Source: NORP240 sp038134485 (GTDB taxonomy: Bacteria > Pseudomonadota > Gammaproteobacteria > Pseudomonadales > Pseudohongiellaceae). Taken from it: a stretch of DNA of 64,000 nucleotides. Shown here piece after piece: positions 52,713-61,569 of this stretch. Each line of letters starts with the position of its first letter. Position 1 is the stretch's first letter. The notes beneath the pieces were generated by a model, which saw only the letters and a program-made list of their open reading frames with translations, was not told the origin of the DNA and did not search any database. The stretch lies in assembly GCA_038134485.1 (NCBI GenBank), contig JAYPVG010000004.1:1-64000 (forward strand), read 5' to 3'. Made by a program: the position numbers and the translations under genes.

Positions 52713-53912
52713 CTATAGTCCCAGCACCGCCTTGCATATAATGTTCTTCTGAATCTCGTTGGATCCACCGTAGATAGTCGCTTTACGGTGATTCAGGTAA
52801 TGCAGGGAAGCAGAGGCCAGGGAGCCCTGTCCTATTGGTTCACCAGCAAAGTCTGGCTGGAACTGCTGCGGCACGAATGGCAGTGCATCGTAGCCGGCAA
52901 CCTCCAGAAAAAGTTCGTCCACCTGCTGGGCAACCTCGGTTCCGACAATCTTCAGGATCGAAGACTCGGGTCCAGGAGCCTTGCCAACGGCAACCGCTGC
53001 TAGGGTGCGAAGCTCGGCGTACTCGAGTGCCAGTAGATCAATTTCAACTTCTGCTACCTTTTGCGCAAAAATTGGATCATCCAGCAGGCTGCCACCCTCT
53101 CCGTCAGCTCGGGCCGCTGCCGCAGTCTTCAATTCGCCGATGCGGCGGCTGGTGTAAGGTACCCTGCCCATTCCTGTGCGTTCGTGGGTTAACAGTACCT
53201 TGGCGTAGGTCCATCCCTTATTTTCTTCACCAATCAGGTTCTCCACCGGCACCCTGACGTTATCAAACACGATTTCGTTAACTTCCGGACTGCCGTCCAT
53301 CAAATAAATCGGATTGACCGTGATGCCGGGGGATTTCATATCAATCAGCAGAAAACTGATGCCTTCCTGCTTTTTGACAGTGCTGTCAGTGCGAACCAGG
53401 CAGAATATCCAATCGGCAAATTGGCCGAGGGTATTCCAGGTCTTGGTTCCGTTGACCACGTAGTGATCGCCGTCTCGGACGGCAGCGGTTTTGAGAGATG
53501 CCAGATCCGACCCTGAATTAGGTTCAGAGTAACCCTGACACCACCACGCGTTACTCTCAAGAATATCCGGCAGAAATCTTTGCTTCTGCTCTTCCGTGCC
53601 GTACGCAAGAAGTACCGGGGCCACCATCTTGACCCCGAACGGCACGGGCTCCGGCGCACCCACGCGGCCCATTTCCTGATTGAAAATATATTTCTGTGTT
53701 GGCGTCCAGCCGGTTCCGCCATACTCCACGGGCCAATTTGGCGCCATCCAGCCCTGCTTGTTGAGAATTTTTTGCCAACGAATGATGTCGTCTTTGCTGA
53801 GGTTGACATTACTGTCAATTTTTTCCCGAATATCAGCAGGGAATTCATTTTCCAAAAAATCTCTTACCTGTTGTTGAAAAGCTAGCTCATCCGCTGTGAA
53901 ATCGGCGTTCAC
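52713..53912 (-). CDS. Acyl-CoA dehydrogenase, second-pair partner (399 residues)
   Basis: This 399-residue dehydrogenase family protein starts with a GTG (AAGGAG six bases upstream): VNADFTADELAFQQQVRDFL. Blocks are CQGYSEPNSGSDLASLKTAA, NGTKTWNTLGQFADWIFCLV, and the end YGGSNEIQKNIICKAVLGL. The usual EGG is replaced by YGG, so the catalytic base must come from elsewhere (in several family members it sits in another helix). It is 61 bases upstream of the unlike subunit on the minus strand. Paralogous to the pair at 21559-23929. Confidence 0.88.
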   Translation of the reverse strand: MNADFTADELAFQQQVRDFLENEFPADIREKIDSNVNLSKDDIIRWQKILNKQGWMAPNWPVEYGGTGWTPTQKYIFNQEMGRVGAPEPVPFGVKMVAPVLLAYGTEEQKQRFLPDILESNAWWCQGYSEPNSGSDLASLKTAAVRDGDHYVVNGTKTWNTLGQFADWIFCLVRTDSTVKKQEGISFLLIDMKSPGITVNPIYLMDGSPEVNEIVFDNVRVPVENLIGEENKGWTYAKVLLTHERTGMGRVPYTSRRIGELKTAAAARADGEGGSLLDDPIFAQKVAEVEIDLLALEYAELRTLAAVAVGKAPGPESSILKIVGTEVAQQVDELFLEVAGYDALPFVPQQFQPDFAGEPIGQGSLASASLHYLNHRKATIYGGSNEIQKNIICKAVLGL

Positions 53913-54341
53913 CTGAGACTCCTTCTAAATATTTTTCGAAAAGTTTCCGGCCGGTTTTGTGACGACGTGTTACGTTCAGGCAAGGCGCCCGGTTCAAATT
54001 CACCGGCGGGATAGTCATGCGAGCTCAGGTAGACAAATTACCCGGCTGCGACGAATGGGTATTTTAACATTTTTGATAGCGGCAAATAAACAAATATCGA
54101 ACATTTGCTCGATAAGCTCCGGACCAGAATTGAGCCAGATCAGGGGTCATTAACCAGGAGGAGCGCAAGCTCGAAATGGAGCGTGAAACACGAACAAGCC
54201 GGGCAGAATTTAGGTGATAGCAAAAAGCTCTGGTCTGATTACTTGGTGTATAATTCGCGTCGGTCTGCTGTATACGGAACTTTCTTCCTGTTTGATCTGA
54301 TGCAGATCCACCCCAAGTTGAATGGACGGAACCAACAATTC
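53913..54341. other. Intergenic region upstream of the sulfur transporter (429 bases)
   Basis: The region separates the acyl-CoA dehydrogenase (minus) from the YeeE/YedE genes (plus). Signals: inverted repeat TATCGA...TCGATA (54095-54100 / 54109-54114); TATAAT at 54249-54254 with no clear -35; perfect repeat GATCTG-ATG-CAGATC (54294-54308). A plus-strand open frame from 54105 is only the extension of the transporter. No RNA gene is evident. Confidence 0.45.
54294..54308. promoter_or_regulatory. Perfect inverted repeat before the YeeE/YedE gene
   Basis: GATCTG and CAGATC flank a three-base centre. The repeat starts 48 bases upstream of the ATG at 54342 and lies downstream of the TATAAT at 54249. 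It could be an operator or a short mRNA hairpin; the arms are only six bases, so chance is possible. Confidence 0.35.
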
Positions 54342-54773
54342 ATGGAAAATTTTACTCCCTATAGCGCACTATTCGGAGGCGCACTAATCGGACTTGCTGC
54401 CACGTTGATGCTGCTGATTAACGGCCGAATTACCGGTATCAGCGGCATCTTCGGAGGTATGCTTTTGCCGGTGAAAACCGATGCCCTGTGGCGAGGTGTA
54501 TTCATCGGAGGTTTGTTGACCGGCGGCGCTGGCTACATGCTGATAAGCGGCACACCAATCGATCTGCAAACTCAAACAACTCCCTTGATGAGTATTATGG
54601 CCGGCTTCCTTGTTGGTATTGGCACACGAATGGGAAGTGGCTGCACGAGTGGCCACGGTATCTGCGGAATCGCCCGCGCATCAAAGCGCTCGTTTGTCTC
54701 CACCGGGGTATTCATGTTTACCGCCATAGTTACGGTATTTCTGATCAGACATGTGCTGGGAGGCGCTCAATGA
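54342..54773 (+). CDS. YeeE/YedE family transporter, first half
   Basis: This 143-residue integral membrane protein has about four hydrophobic segments. Signature: GRITGISGIFGGMLLP, GFLVGIGTRMGSGCTSGHGI followed by CGIARASKRSF. This matches YeeE/YedE (DUF395) thiosulfate/sulfur-compound transporters (TsuA type), where the GCTSGHG cysteine is key. The second half is a separate gene with an ATGA overlap. I start at the ATG at 54342; a longer open frame begins at 54105 but has no membrane character. Links to the SoxC-like sulfite dehydrogenase 45 kb away are speculative. Confidence 0.88.
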   Translation: MENFTPYSALFGGALIGLAATLMLLINGRITGISGIFGGMLLPVKTDALWRGVFIGGLLTGGAGYMLISGTPIDLQTQTTPLMSIMAGFLVGIGTRMGSGCTSGHGICGIARASKRSFVSTGVFMFTAIVTVFLIRHVLGGAQ

Positions 54774-55204
54774 TAAATCGAGCCGATAAGCCCCTCGCGC
54801 TGGTCTCCGTGTTTTTCTGCGGCGTGCTGTTTGCACTCGGATTGATTATTTCAGCGATGGTCAATCCGGCCAAGGTGATTGGCTTCCTTGATCTGTTCGG
54901 AGACTGGGATCCGAGTCTTGCGCTGGTGATGGCAGGAGGATTGGCTGTTACCACTCCCGCCTTTCGACTGATACTGAAACGTGACAAACCCTTGCTTGAC
55001 TCAAGCTTTTCCCTGCCAACCCGAAAAGATATCGATCCCAGGCTGATTGGCGGCGCCGTGCTATTCGGAATTGGCTGGGGTATAGCGGGGCTATGTCCCG
55101 GACCCGCTATAACTTCGCTGGTTACATTTGACGGGTCGATATGGCTGTTTGTTCTGGCAATGGCTGGCGGCATGGTTTTTCATAGGAAAATCTTGGAAAA
55201 TTGA
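54770..55204 (+). CDS. YeeE/YedE family transporter, second half (DUF6691-like)
   Basis: This 144-residue protein begins MINRADKPLALVSVFFCGVL with GLIISAMVNPAKVIGFLDLF, then GGAVLFGIGWGIAGLCPGPA and SLVTFDGSIWLFVLAMAGGM. The CPGPA cysteine and the fold match the partner half of two-gene YeeE/YedE (PmpA/PmpB) sulfur transporters. Its ATG overlaps the stop of the first half by four bases (ATGA), so translation is coupled. The long upstream open frame is the shadow of the first half and is rejected. Confidence 0.88.
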   Translation: MINRADKPLALVSVFFCGVLFALGLIISAMVNPAKVIGFLDLFGDWDPSLALVMAGGLAVTTPAFRLILKRDKPLLDSSFSLPTRKDIDPRLIGGAVLFGIGWGIAGLCPGPAITSLVTFDGSIWLFVLAMAGGMVFHRKILEN

Positions 55205-55394
55205 AGACTGAGACGCCAGTTGCTTCCGCGGTACGCCCGGGAATTGAGATTCTCCGCGGAAAAGTGTCAAAAAAATGGTATAGAAGCCGATCAATAGAAG
55301 TGAATTGATGTTTGCTGTAAATTTGACTGTGCGGTGTATGACCGCATCAGTACGGAGAAGCAGCATCCTGCAACGTCCAACGTTAGGAGAGAAT

Positions 55395-55937
55395 ATGAAA
55401 GTATCAAAATTTGCCCGCAGCCTGATGATGTTGTTCGCACTGTCTGGCGTTGTGGCCTGCAGTTCCAGCGGTGACGTCGAAGAAGCGGCCCAGGAGGCGG
55501 ATTCCGGTCTGTCCGGAATCGATGCGACCACACAGCGGGCACAGCAGCTGCAAAGCGAAGCAGAGAGACGAGCCGCCGAGGCTCAGGAGCGAATCCAGCG
55601 CGCTGCATTGCAAACAACAGTGTTCTATTTCGATTTCGACATCGCCGAATTTCGACCTGCCGACCGTGACGTTCTCACCTTTCATGGCCAGGATCTGGCA
55701 GCCAATCCCGGCAAACGCATCCGGCTGGAGGGTCATGCCGATGAGCGAGGTACGAGGGAGTACAATCTGGCTCTCGGCGAAAGACGAGCTCAGAGCATCA
55801 TGAACTTTCTCATTGTGAACGGGGCCTCGCGGTCTCAAATCGAAGTCGTAAGTTACGGCGAGGAAAGACCGGCTGATGCCGCTACCAGCGAGGCTGCCTA
55901 CCAGCGTAACCGGCGGGTCGAAGTGATCTCGCGCTAA
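55395..55937 (+). CDS. pal: Pal-type OmpA-family lipoprotein
   Basis: This 180-residue outer-membrane lipoprotein has a lipobox (LSGVVAC-SSSG), a coiled, charged stretch (QQLQSEAERRAAEAQERIQR) and an OmpA-like peptidoglycan-binding domain. LEGHADERGTREYNLALGER and RSQIEVVSYGEERPADA are the classical Pal signature. AGGAGA six bases before the ATG at 55395 fixes the start. Pal usually lies after tolB and before ybgF; here neither is adjacent. A bidirectional terminator follows at 55961. The role is tethering the outer membrane to peptidoglycan. Confidence 0.92.
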   Translation: MKVSKFARSLMMLFALSGVVACSSSGDVEEAAQEADSGLSGIDATTQRAQQLQSEAERRAAEAQERIQRAALQTTVFYFDFDIAEFRPADRDVLTFHGQDLAANPGKRIRLEGHADERGTREYNLALGERRAQSIMNFLIVNGASRSQIEVVSYGEERPADAATSEAAYQRNRRVEVISR

Positions 55938-55960
55938 CTGAATCCGCAGCCCGGACGAGA

Positions 55961-55995
55961 AAAGCCCCGACTCGCTTGAGTTCGGGGCTTTTTTT
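55961..55995. terminator. Bidirectional Rho-independent terminator after pal
   Basis: GCCCCGA-CTC ... GAG-TTCGGGGC forms a long stem (one bulge) with a four-base loop. Seven T residues follow on the plus strand (55989-55995), and on the minus strand GGGGCTTTTC follows, so it can end both pal and the convergent DUF4105 gene. Confidence 0.9.
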
Positions 55996-56033
55996 GCGCC
56001 AATCATTGTGGCAGATCCGCTGGCTGCCAGGTG

Positions 56034-57389
56034 TTATAGCAGCAGATTTTTAGACCTGGCAGGTTCGAACCCGACAATCCATATCAGCACTAGAAACAGA
56101 AACATTCCAGGCGTCAGGGTAACCAGCAAAGTTTGCAATGACTGAGCGGTAATCTGGAAACCAGCCACTACCGCATAAACCAGCAGGGAGAGCACCCTTG
56201 CCAGCAAGTAGTAGTTGATGAATGGTGAACTGTTATGATCTAGCGGCCAGGGCCTGGCAAGCAATAGCCAGCGGGCGGCGATCACAGCCCCCAGCAGATC
56301 CGTCGGCCAACACAACAGTAAGTTAACATTACCGTACAGATCATCATGACCGGAGAAAAACCAGCCGCCCAGCATCAAACAGCCGAATATGCCGCTCACC
56401 AGCGCAGTTAGCAGTCCGACCAGACCCATAATGCGCATGCTGATTCCCGGCATCCTCATGCTAATTCTGGAGGGTGAGGCGAAATAGGAGGTTGGCTTTC
56501 TTCGCAGCAATAAAAACAACAGCAGTGTGGGTGCCAGAAGAAAGGCACCTGCCAGATAATAGGGATTGGGCTGCGCCCGCGGGGTTGGAAAATCCATAAC
56601 CACCATGGAGTCAGACAACAGGGGCTGGAGATTTCCATTGATCGCCACATCCGAGGGAAGTTCAAGAAGCCGGGCTCTTAGACTGAGTGGCAAAAACATT
56701 TCCTCCCAACCGGTAACAATCCGGTCGATATTGGAATTCATCAGTAGATCGAGGGATAACTCGACCGGTGCCAATGACCGGTAATGGTACTTCACGAGAT
56801 CTCGAAAGGTATTTTCGGTGGGCACATTGGTCGCTGCAAACAGCTGCCCGTAAAGCGCCTCATCGAGATAATCGCGGACCCGGGTGGTGCAATTGTCATC
56901 GAAATAATCATAAGGATAGACAATATTTTCGGGCCGGATATTCCAGACAAGCCGTTTGTATAGAATTTCCTTCTGCGAATTGTTGAGGTTGATTTTCTCC
57001 TGCCAAACCGTGCGTTGCTGCCGGCGGTACATGGAAAACTCCGCCGCGGGCGAATTTGTGCCCAACTGATAATTCATGACCCCTTTAAAGAAATTAAAGG
57101 AAAAACTGACCAGCCCGCCGCTGGTGTCGAACAGGCCCCAGTTGTAGACGGTGTCTGTGCTGGCGTCTTCATCCACAAGCCGCAAAGCGGTGTGGCCGAA
57201 GTTATCCCACAGTTTGTTGCCGACATCGACAGTCAGCAGGTAGAAGTTTACCTGGCTGAAATCCCGCGGCAACTGCTGTTCGTCTATCCCCTCAACCGCC
57301 TCCAGCGCCAGACTGCGGGCAGGGGTGACCAAGCAGACCCCGAGATTTAATAACGCCAGCAGGAGCACTCCGGCCCTGATGCTGGACAT
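56034..57389 (-). CDS. DUF4105 membrane protein, exported N-terminal domain
   Basis: This protein of about 451 residues has a signal-like leader (RAGVLLLALLNLGVCLVTPA), a periplasmic DUF4105 domain and four C-terminal transmembrane segments. In the domain, FYLLTVDVGNKLWDNFGHTA, YNWGLFDTSGGLVSFSF and DYFDDNCTTRVRDYLDEALY (Asp/Asn-Cys region) match the family. The function is unknown, probably an integral-membrane hydrolase. I start at the ATG at 57389; the 25-codon open extension to 57464 is possible. It converges on pal. Confidence 0.88.
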   Translation of the reverse strand: MSSIRAGVLLLALLNLGVCLVTPARSLALEAVEGIDEQQLPRDFSQVNFYLLTVDVGNKLWDNFGHTALRLVDEDASTDTVYNWGLFDTSGGLVSFSFNFFKGVMNYQLGTNSPAAEFSMYRRQQRTVWQEKINLNNSQKEILYKRLVWNIRPENIVYPYDYFDDNCTTRVRDYLDEALYGQLFAATNVPTENTFRDLVKYHYRSLAPVELSLDLLMNSNIDRIVTGWEEMFLPLSLRARLLELPSDVAINGNLQPLLSDSMVVMDFPTPRAQPNPYYLAGAFLLAPTLLLFLLLRRKPTSYFASPSRISMRMPGISMRIMGLVGLLTALVSGIFGCLMLGGWFFSGHDDLYGNVNLLLCWPTDLLGAVIAARWLLLARPWPLDHNSSPFINYYLLARVLSLLVYAVVAGFQITAQSLQTLLVTLTPGMFLFLVLIWIVGFEPARSKNLLL

Positions 57390-57787
57390 GAAGATATGCC
57401 CGCTGAACTGTGATTCACGGGCAGAAGCTTGATGTCCCGCAATTTCCTTGAAAAGAAGGCGCATAAGCTGTCAGCTGCTGAATTTTTTTATTAAAAGATT
57501 GCGGCCACAATCTCGTGACCACATTTCACCGCACACGGCAGGGCGATATGGTAACAGAGAATCAAGTCGTCGCAAGAACGCCGACAACTCTGCGTCCATT
57601 AAAAACCTGCTCGCTGCCCATGCCAGTCAGGGGAGCATACATGCCGGCAACAATCTGCCTCAAGGAATTTCATGGTAGACTGCACTTCGCTCCCAAGGTC
57701 CTGCAATGGTGGGCAGGACTCGCGAAATTATCAGTCCGAGTAGAATTCCCATCAATTGTTCGAAAAGTTTAAATAGGAAATATCGCT
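57390..57787. other. Intergenic region upstream of the TPP enzyme (398 bases)
   Basis: The stretch separates DUF4105 (minus) from the thiamine-diphosphate enzyme (plus). AGGAAA lies eight bases before the ATG at 57788. Nothing else stands out: no sigma-70 pair of good spacing and no hairpin of note. The part from 57390 to 57464 may be the leader of an alternative DUF4105 start. Confidence 0.4.
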
Positions 57788-59353
57788 ATGAATGGTGCCC
57801 ACGCGCTGATTGAAACCCTCGCTGATTGCGGCGTCGAACTGTGTGTCGCCAATCCGGGCACCTCGGAAATGCATCTGGTTCAGGGACTCGATTCGGTTCC
57901 CAGGATAAGGTCGGTGCTGGCACTGTTCGAAGGCGTATGTACCGGGGCAGCGGACGGTTATGGGCGCATGACCGGCAAACCTGCGGCTACTCTGCTGCAT
58001 CTGGGGCCGGGCCTCGCCAACGGCATTGCCAACCTGCACAATGCCCGCAAAGCCAGGACGCCCATTATCAACATCGTGGGAAACCACCCTGAATACCATA
58101 TCGGCTTCGATGCACCGCTCACCTCCGATATCGACACCCTGGCACGCAACTATTCTTGCTGGATCAAGTCATGCAGCACTGCTCAAACGCTGGCACAGGA
58201 TGGTGCAGACGCTTTCACTGCCACGTTGCGCCAGACATCCGACTCGGCTGGTCAGATTGCCACGTTGATAATGGGTGCTGACGCGGCCTGGGGAGAAGCA
58301 AAGGGACCGGTAAGACCGAATGCCCTGCCGGGACGATCGCAAACCGACGAATACGCGATTGAAGAAATTGCCCGAGTTCTGAGCACTGGAGCAAAAACCG
58401 CGCTGCTGCTTGAGCATCACGCACTGGTTCCTGCAGCTCTGGAAGCTGCCAGTCGCATCGCAGGAAAGACCGGCTGTCGCTTGCTAACAGGCACGTTCCC
58501 GGCTCGAATCGACGGCGGGCCAGGAACCGTGGCAGTGGAGCGATTGCCCTACTTCCCCGAGCAGATCCTCGCCAGCCTGGAAGGCACCCAAAACCTGGTT
58601 CTGGTGAATGCCCAGGTTCCCGCCAGCTTTTTCGCCTACCAGGGCATTCGCAGTCAGCTGGTTCCCGATGGCTGCGCTGTCCATCGTCTTTCTCGCGTTG
58701 AGGAAGATGCTGTGGACGCACTGCAACGACTGGCAGAGCGCCTGGGCGCCACAGAGACACCCATCAACTGCTTTGAACATCGGGAAATGTCCAAACCCAG
58801 CGGCGAACTGTCAAACAAGACAATAGTGCAGGCCTTTGCATCAACCATGCCGGAAGAGCTTATTGTCTGCACCGATTCAGGCGGCGGCAATGCGGCTTAT
58901 CCGTTCTGCCAGAATTCTGTGCCGCACAGCTGGCTGAGCCTGACAGGGGGGGCCATTGGACAGGGTGGCCCCACCGCTACGGGAGCCGCCCTCGCATGCC
59001 CTGACAGACCGGTAGTTGCCCTGCTCGGTGATGGCGGTGCGGCTTATACCATTCAGTGCCTGTGGACCCAGGCGCGTGAGGACCTCAATGTCACCACCGT
59101 GATTTTTGCCAATAATTCGTACAACATTCTCAACGTCGAATATGCAAGACTGGGGGTCGAGAATATGGGAGATATCGCCGCCAGTCTGTTCGACATTTCC
59201 AACCCTACCATCGGCTGGGTCGACATGGCCCGGAGCATGGGCGTTCCCGGGGCAGTCGCGGAGACAGCAGACCAGCTCTGTGAACTTCTGGAACAGAGCT
59301 ACAGAACTCCCGGCCCATTTCTGATCCAGGCCAATGGAGAAATCAAGCGTTAG
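57788..59353 (+). CDS. Thiamine-diphosphate enzyme, acetolactate synthase large-subunit-like
   Basis: This 521-residue TPP enzyme begins MNGAHALIETLADCGVELCV. The catalytic glutamate is in ALFEGVCTGAADGYGRMTGK and the C-terminal TPP motif is LLGDGGAAYTIQCLWTQARE followed by FANNSYNIL (GDG...NN). It resembles AHAS-like carboligases and benzoylformate decarboxylase-type proteins, but the FAD/quinone region is not clear. The regulatory small subunit is absent, so it is not a normal AHAS. The DUF4188 gene follows after 51 bases and the amidohydrolase 185 bases beyond that, so they may form an operon. Confidence 0.85.
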   Translation: MNGAHALIETLADCGVELCVANPGTSEMHLVQGLDSVPRIRSVLALFEGVCTGAADGYGRMTGKPAATLLHLGPGLANGIANLHNARKARTPIINIVGNHPEYHIGFDAPLTSDIDTLARNYSCWIKSCSTAQTLAQDGADAFTATLRQTSDSAGQIATLIMGADAAWGEAKGPVRPNALPGRSQTDEYAIEEIARVLSTGAKTALLLEHHALVPAALEAASRIAGKTGCRLLTGTFPARIDGGPGTVAVERLPYFPEQILASLEGTQNLVLVNAQVPASFFAYQGIRSQLVPDGCAVHRLSRVEEDAVDALQRLAERLGATETPINCFEHREMSKPSGELSNKTIVQAFASTMPEELIVCTDSGGGNAAYPFCQNSVPHSWLSLTGGAIGQGGPTATGAALACPDRPVVALLGDGGAAYTIQCLWTQAREDLNVTTVIFANNSYNILNVEYARLGVENMGDIAASLFDISNPTIGWVDMARSMGVPGAVAETADQLCELLEQSYRTPGPFLIQANGEIKR

Positions 59354-59404
59354 TCCGCCTCCCTTCGATTAAGAACCCGGGTTAATCCGGGACAGGATTC
59401 TCCT

Positions 59405-59878
59405 ATGAAAAAAATATTTGATCAGCGGATGAGTGCCAGAATCGAGGGTGATTTCGTGGTTTTTCTGATCGGTATGCGTATCAACAAGTTCTGGAAAGTG
59501 CATAAATGGTTACCCGTGTTCCGTGCCATGCCTCGCATGCTCAAGAAGCTGGACGCCAATCCAGAGATAGGCTGCCTTGGTCATTCATCCCTGGGGCCGG
59601 TTATTGTGCAGTATTGGAGATCATTCGAGGCGCTGGAAGATTACGCTCGAAATAAAAGACGCAGCCATATGCCGGCCTGGGCCGACTTCAATCAGAGGGT
59701 TGGAAAAAGCCGCGGCGACGTGGGAATCTGGCACGAAACCTTTCTCGTAAGAGACGGTGAATACGAGGCTGTATACAGCGGAATGCCAGCTCAGGGTCTC
59801 GGTGCTGCCGGTAGCCTTATACCAGCGGAAGGACAACGAGCCACAGCAAGGGGTCGGCTGCGAGGCACTGGCAGCTGA
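59405..59878 (+). CDS. DUF4188 family protein (monooxygenase-like)
   Basis: This 157-residue protein matches DUF4188: FVVFLIGMRINKFWKVHKWL, EIGCLGHSSLGPVIVQYWRS, FEALEDYARNKRRSHMPAWA, and VGIWHETFLVRDGEYEAVYS. The pattern GMRIN...HKWLPV and YWRSFEAL is characteristic, and the fold is a ferredoxin-like ABM type. It follows the TPP enzyme by 51 bases. AGGA is before the ATG. The reaction is unknown. Confidence 0.88.
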   Translation: MKKIFDQRMSARIEGDFVVFLIGMRINKFWKVHKWLPVFRAMPRMLKKLDANPEIGCLGHSSLGPVIVQYWRSFEALEDYARNKRRSHMPAWADFNQRVGKSRGDVGIWHETFLVRDGEYEAVYSGMPAQGLGAAGSLIPAEGQRATARGRLRGTGS

Positions 59879-60063
59879 TCTGCTTTTGCTGGCATCTTGA
59901 TTAATTACGGGTGAGCGCGGACAGCGGAATCAGCATGACAGTAAGAGTCGGATCACGCCACCCACCCGGCGATTGACAGGATTCACACCAGAAATGGGCA
60001 AAGCCGCCAGCGTAAGCATTTTTCGTGCCTTCCTACAGAGTATTCAATTCCCAGAGAGATTCT

Positions 60064-61089
60064 ATGACAAGAATTGCACCCGTCAGCAGGGCGTGGCTGG
60101 CCCAGGTGACTGAAGAAGTCCTGGACCCCGAACGACCCATTATTGATCCGCATCATCACCTCTGGAAACGCGGACTTGGTTTCGATTACATGCTCGAGGA
60201 TTTCTGGCAGGACACTGACACTGGTCACAATATCGTCAAAACGGTCTTCATGGAGTGCCATGCGTTTTATGACAAGATGGCCCCCGAACATCTGAGATCC
60301 CTGGGTGAAACGCGCGCTATTGCCGCAGTGGCCCAGCAAAGCGCCAGGAATGAGCGGGGGCATCCGCCGGTCGCGGCGTTGGTAAGTCACGTGGATCTGT
60401 CTCTGGCAGGTGAATCGGAACAACTTCTGCGAGACGTGATCCGGCAGCATCTGGAGTCTGGCGCAGGCTACCTGCGCGGATTTCGCCATGCCGGGGCACA
60501 CGACAAAAAATCCGGGAAGTTTTTTATCTCTCCTAATGGACCCTCGTACCTTTATGGCAAAGAGTCGTTCCGCAGGGGTATCAAGGTTCTTGCTGATCTC
60601 AATTTAACCTATGATACCTGGCACTATCATCATCAGAACCAGGATTTCTATGAATTGGCCCGGGCACTGCCCGAATGCATTATGATCCTTGACCATTTCG
60701 GTACACCTCTGGGTGTAGACGTGTATGCAGGATGCAGGGATGTAATTTTCCAGCAATGGAAAGAAGACATCCGGGAAATTTCACGATGCCCCAATGTATA
60801 TGCAAAACTGGGTGGGATGGCAATGCCCGACAATGGCTTCGGCTGGCACCTCCGCGACGTTCCTCCTGACTCAGATGAATTTGTGCGAAGTCAGAAGGCT
60901 TATTATCTGCATACTATTGAATGCTTTGGGCCTGACCGCTGTATGTTCGAGAGTAACTTTCCAATGGACCGTTACTCGATTTCCTATCAAGTTTTATGGA
61001 ATGGATTTAAGAAAATGGTTGCCGACTTTACCGAACAGGAAAAGCACGCTCTTTTCTACGGCACCGCAGAAAAAGTTTACCGACTGTAA
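60064..61089 (+). CDS. Amidohydrolase family (PF04909, metal-dependent) protein
   Basis: This protein of about 341 residues starts MTRIAPVSRAWLAQVTEEVL. Metal ligands: HHHL of IIDPHHHLWKRG, a YDTWHYHHQNQDF segment, the catalytic region MILDHFGTPLGVD, and the final aspartate in MFESNFPMDRYSISY. This order is the amidohydrolase-2 TIM barrel (decarboxylases such as ACMSD, and lactonases). The substrate is unknown. The ATG at 60064 is preferred to one 39 bases upstream, having GAGAG ahead of it. It may be in the same transcript as the TPP enzyme. Confidence 0.88.
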   Translation: MTRIAPVSRAWLAQVTEEVLDPERPIIDPHHHLWKRGLGFDYMLEDFWQDTDTGHNIVKTVFMECHAFYDKMAPEHLRSLGETRAIAAVAQQSARNERGHPPVAALVSHVDLSLAGESEQLLRDVIRQHLESGAGYLRGFRHAGAHDKKSGKFFISPNGPSYLYGKESFRRGIKVLADLNLTYDTWHYHHQNQDFYELARALPECIMILDHFGTPLGVDVYAGCRDVIFQQWKEDIREISRCPNVYAKLGGMAMPDNGFGWHLRDVPPDSDEFVRSQKAYYLHTIECFGPDRCMFESNFPMDRYSISYQVLWNGFKKMVADFTEQEKHALFYGTAEKVYRL

Positions 61090-61098
61090 ACTGGCAAC

Positions 61099-61518
61099 TT
61101 ATTTAGTCTTGAGCAACTTGATTACGCCGCTGCTGGTCAGAATAATACGATCGTCTACCCGCAATTCGCCCCTTACAAAAACCAGCGAGCGTCCCCGCTT
61201 CACCAGTTCACTGCGACCCAGCACCAGTTCTCCCCTGAAGGCCGGAGCGACAAACTCGTTGTTACAGGTGACCGTAGCCACGCTTTCTTCCGCGCCGCCA
61301 TTGGCAGCAAGGCACAGCGTATAATCCGCAAACGCCATCATGATTCCGCCGTGCAGAGAATCGTGCGCATTACAGTGACGCTCGTCGACGCGAAACGCGG
61401 TGTGAATAGTCTCACCGTCCAGTCTGAAAAAGAACGGACCGAGGAAATCCTCCGCCTTGTCACCGTGCCAGTGTCGATATTGTTGGGGAATGTCATAGTC
61501 TTCGGGCTTGTAGGTCAT
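61099..61518 (-). CDS. Hotdog-fold thioesterase (PaaI-like)
   Basis: This 139-residue acyl-CoA thioesterase has the hotdog core. NAHDSLHGGIMMAFADYTLC is the catalytic helix with the HGG motif, and TVTCNNEFVAPAFRGELVLG and LVFVRGELRVDDRIILTSSG are the beta strands. It matches the YbgC/PaaI-type 4HBT fold with the Asp/Gly catalytic helix. AAGGA before the ATG at 61518. It converges on the amidohydrolase gene; the substrate may be a CoA ester of the same pathway (inference). Confidence 0.9.
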   Translation of the reverse strand: MTYKPEDYDIPQQYRHWHGDKAEDFLGPFFFRLDGETIHTAFRVDERHCNAHDSLHGGIMMAFADYTLCLAANGGAEESVATVTCNNEFVAPAFRGELVLGRSELVKRGRSLVFVRGELRVDDRIILTSSGVIKLLKTK

Positions 61519-61569
61519 AGTTTTCCTTGCTTTCCATTATTGCTATGCAGATTTTAATCACCGATAAGG

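Noticed and set aside
54291..54308. TTGATCTGATGCAGATC as an FNR box before YeeE/YedE
   Set aside because: Only the left TTGAT half fits; the right half does not match ATCAA at the four-base spacing.
59974..59988. TTGACA near 59974 as a promoter or FNR-like site for the amidohydrolase
   Set aside because: No -10 at proper spacing and the right FNR arm matches poorly.
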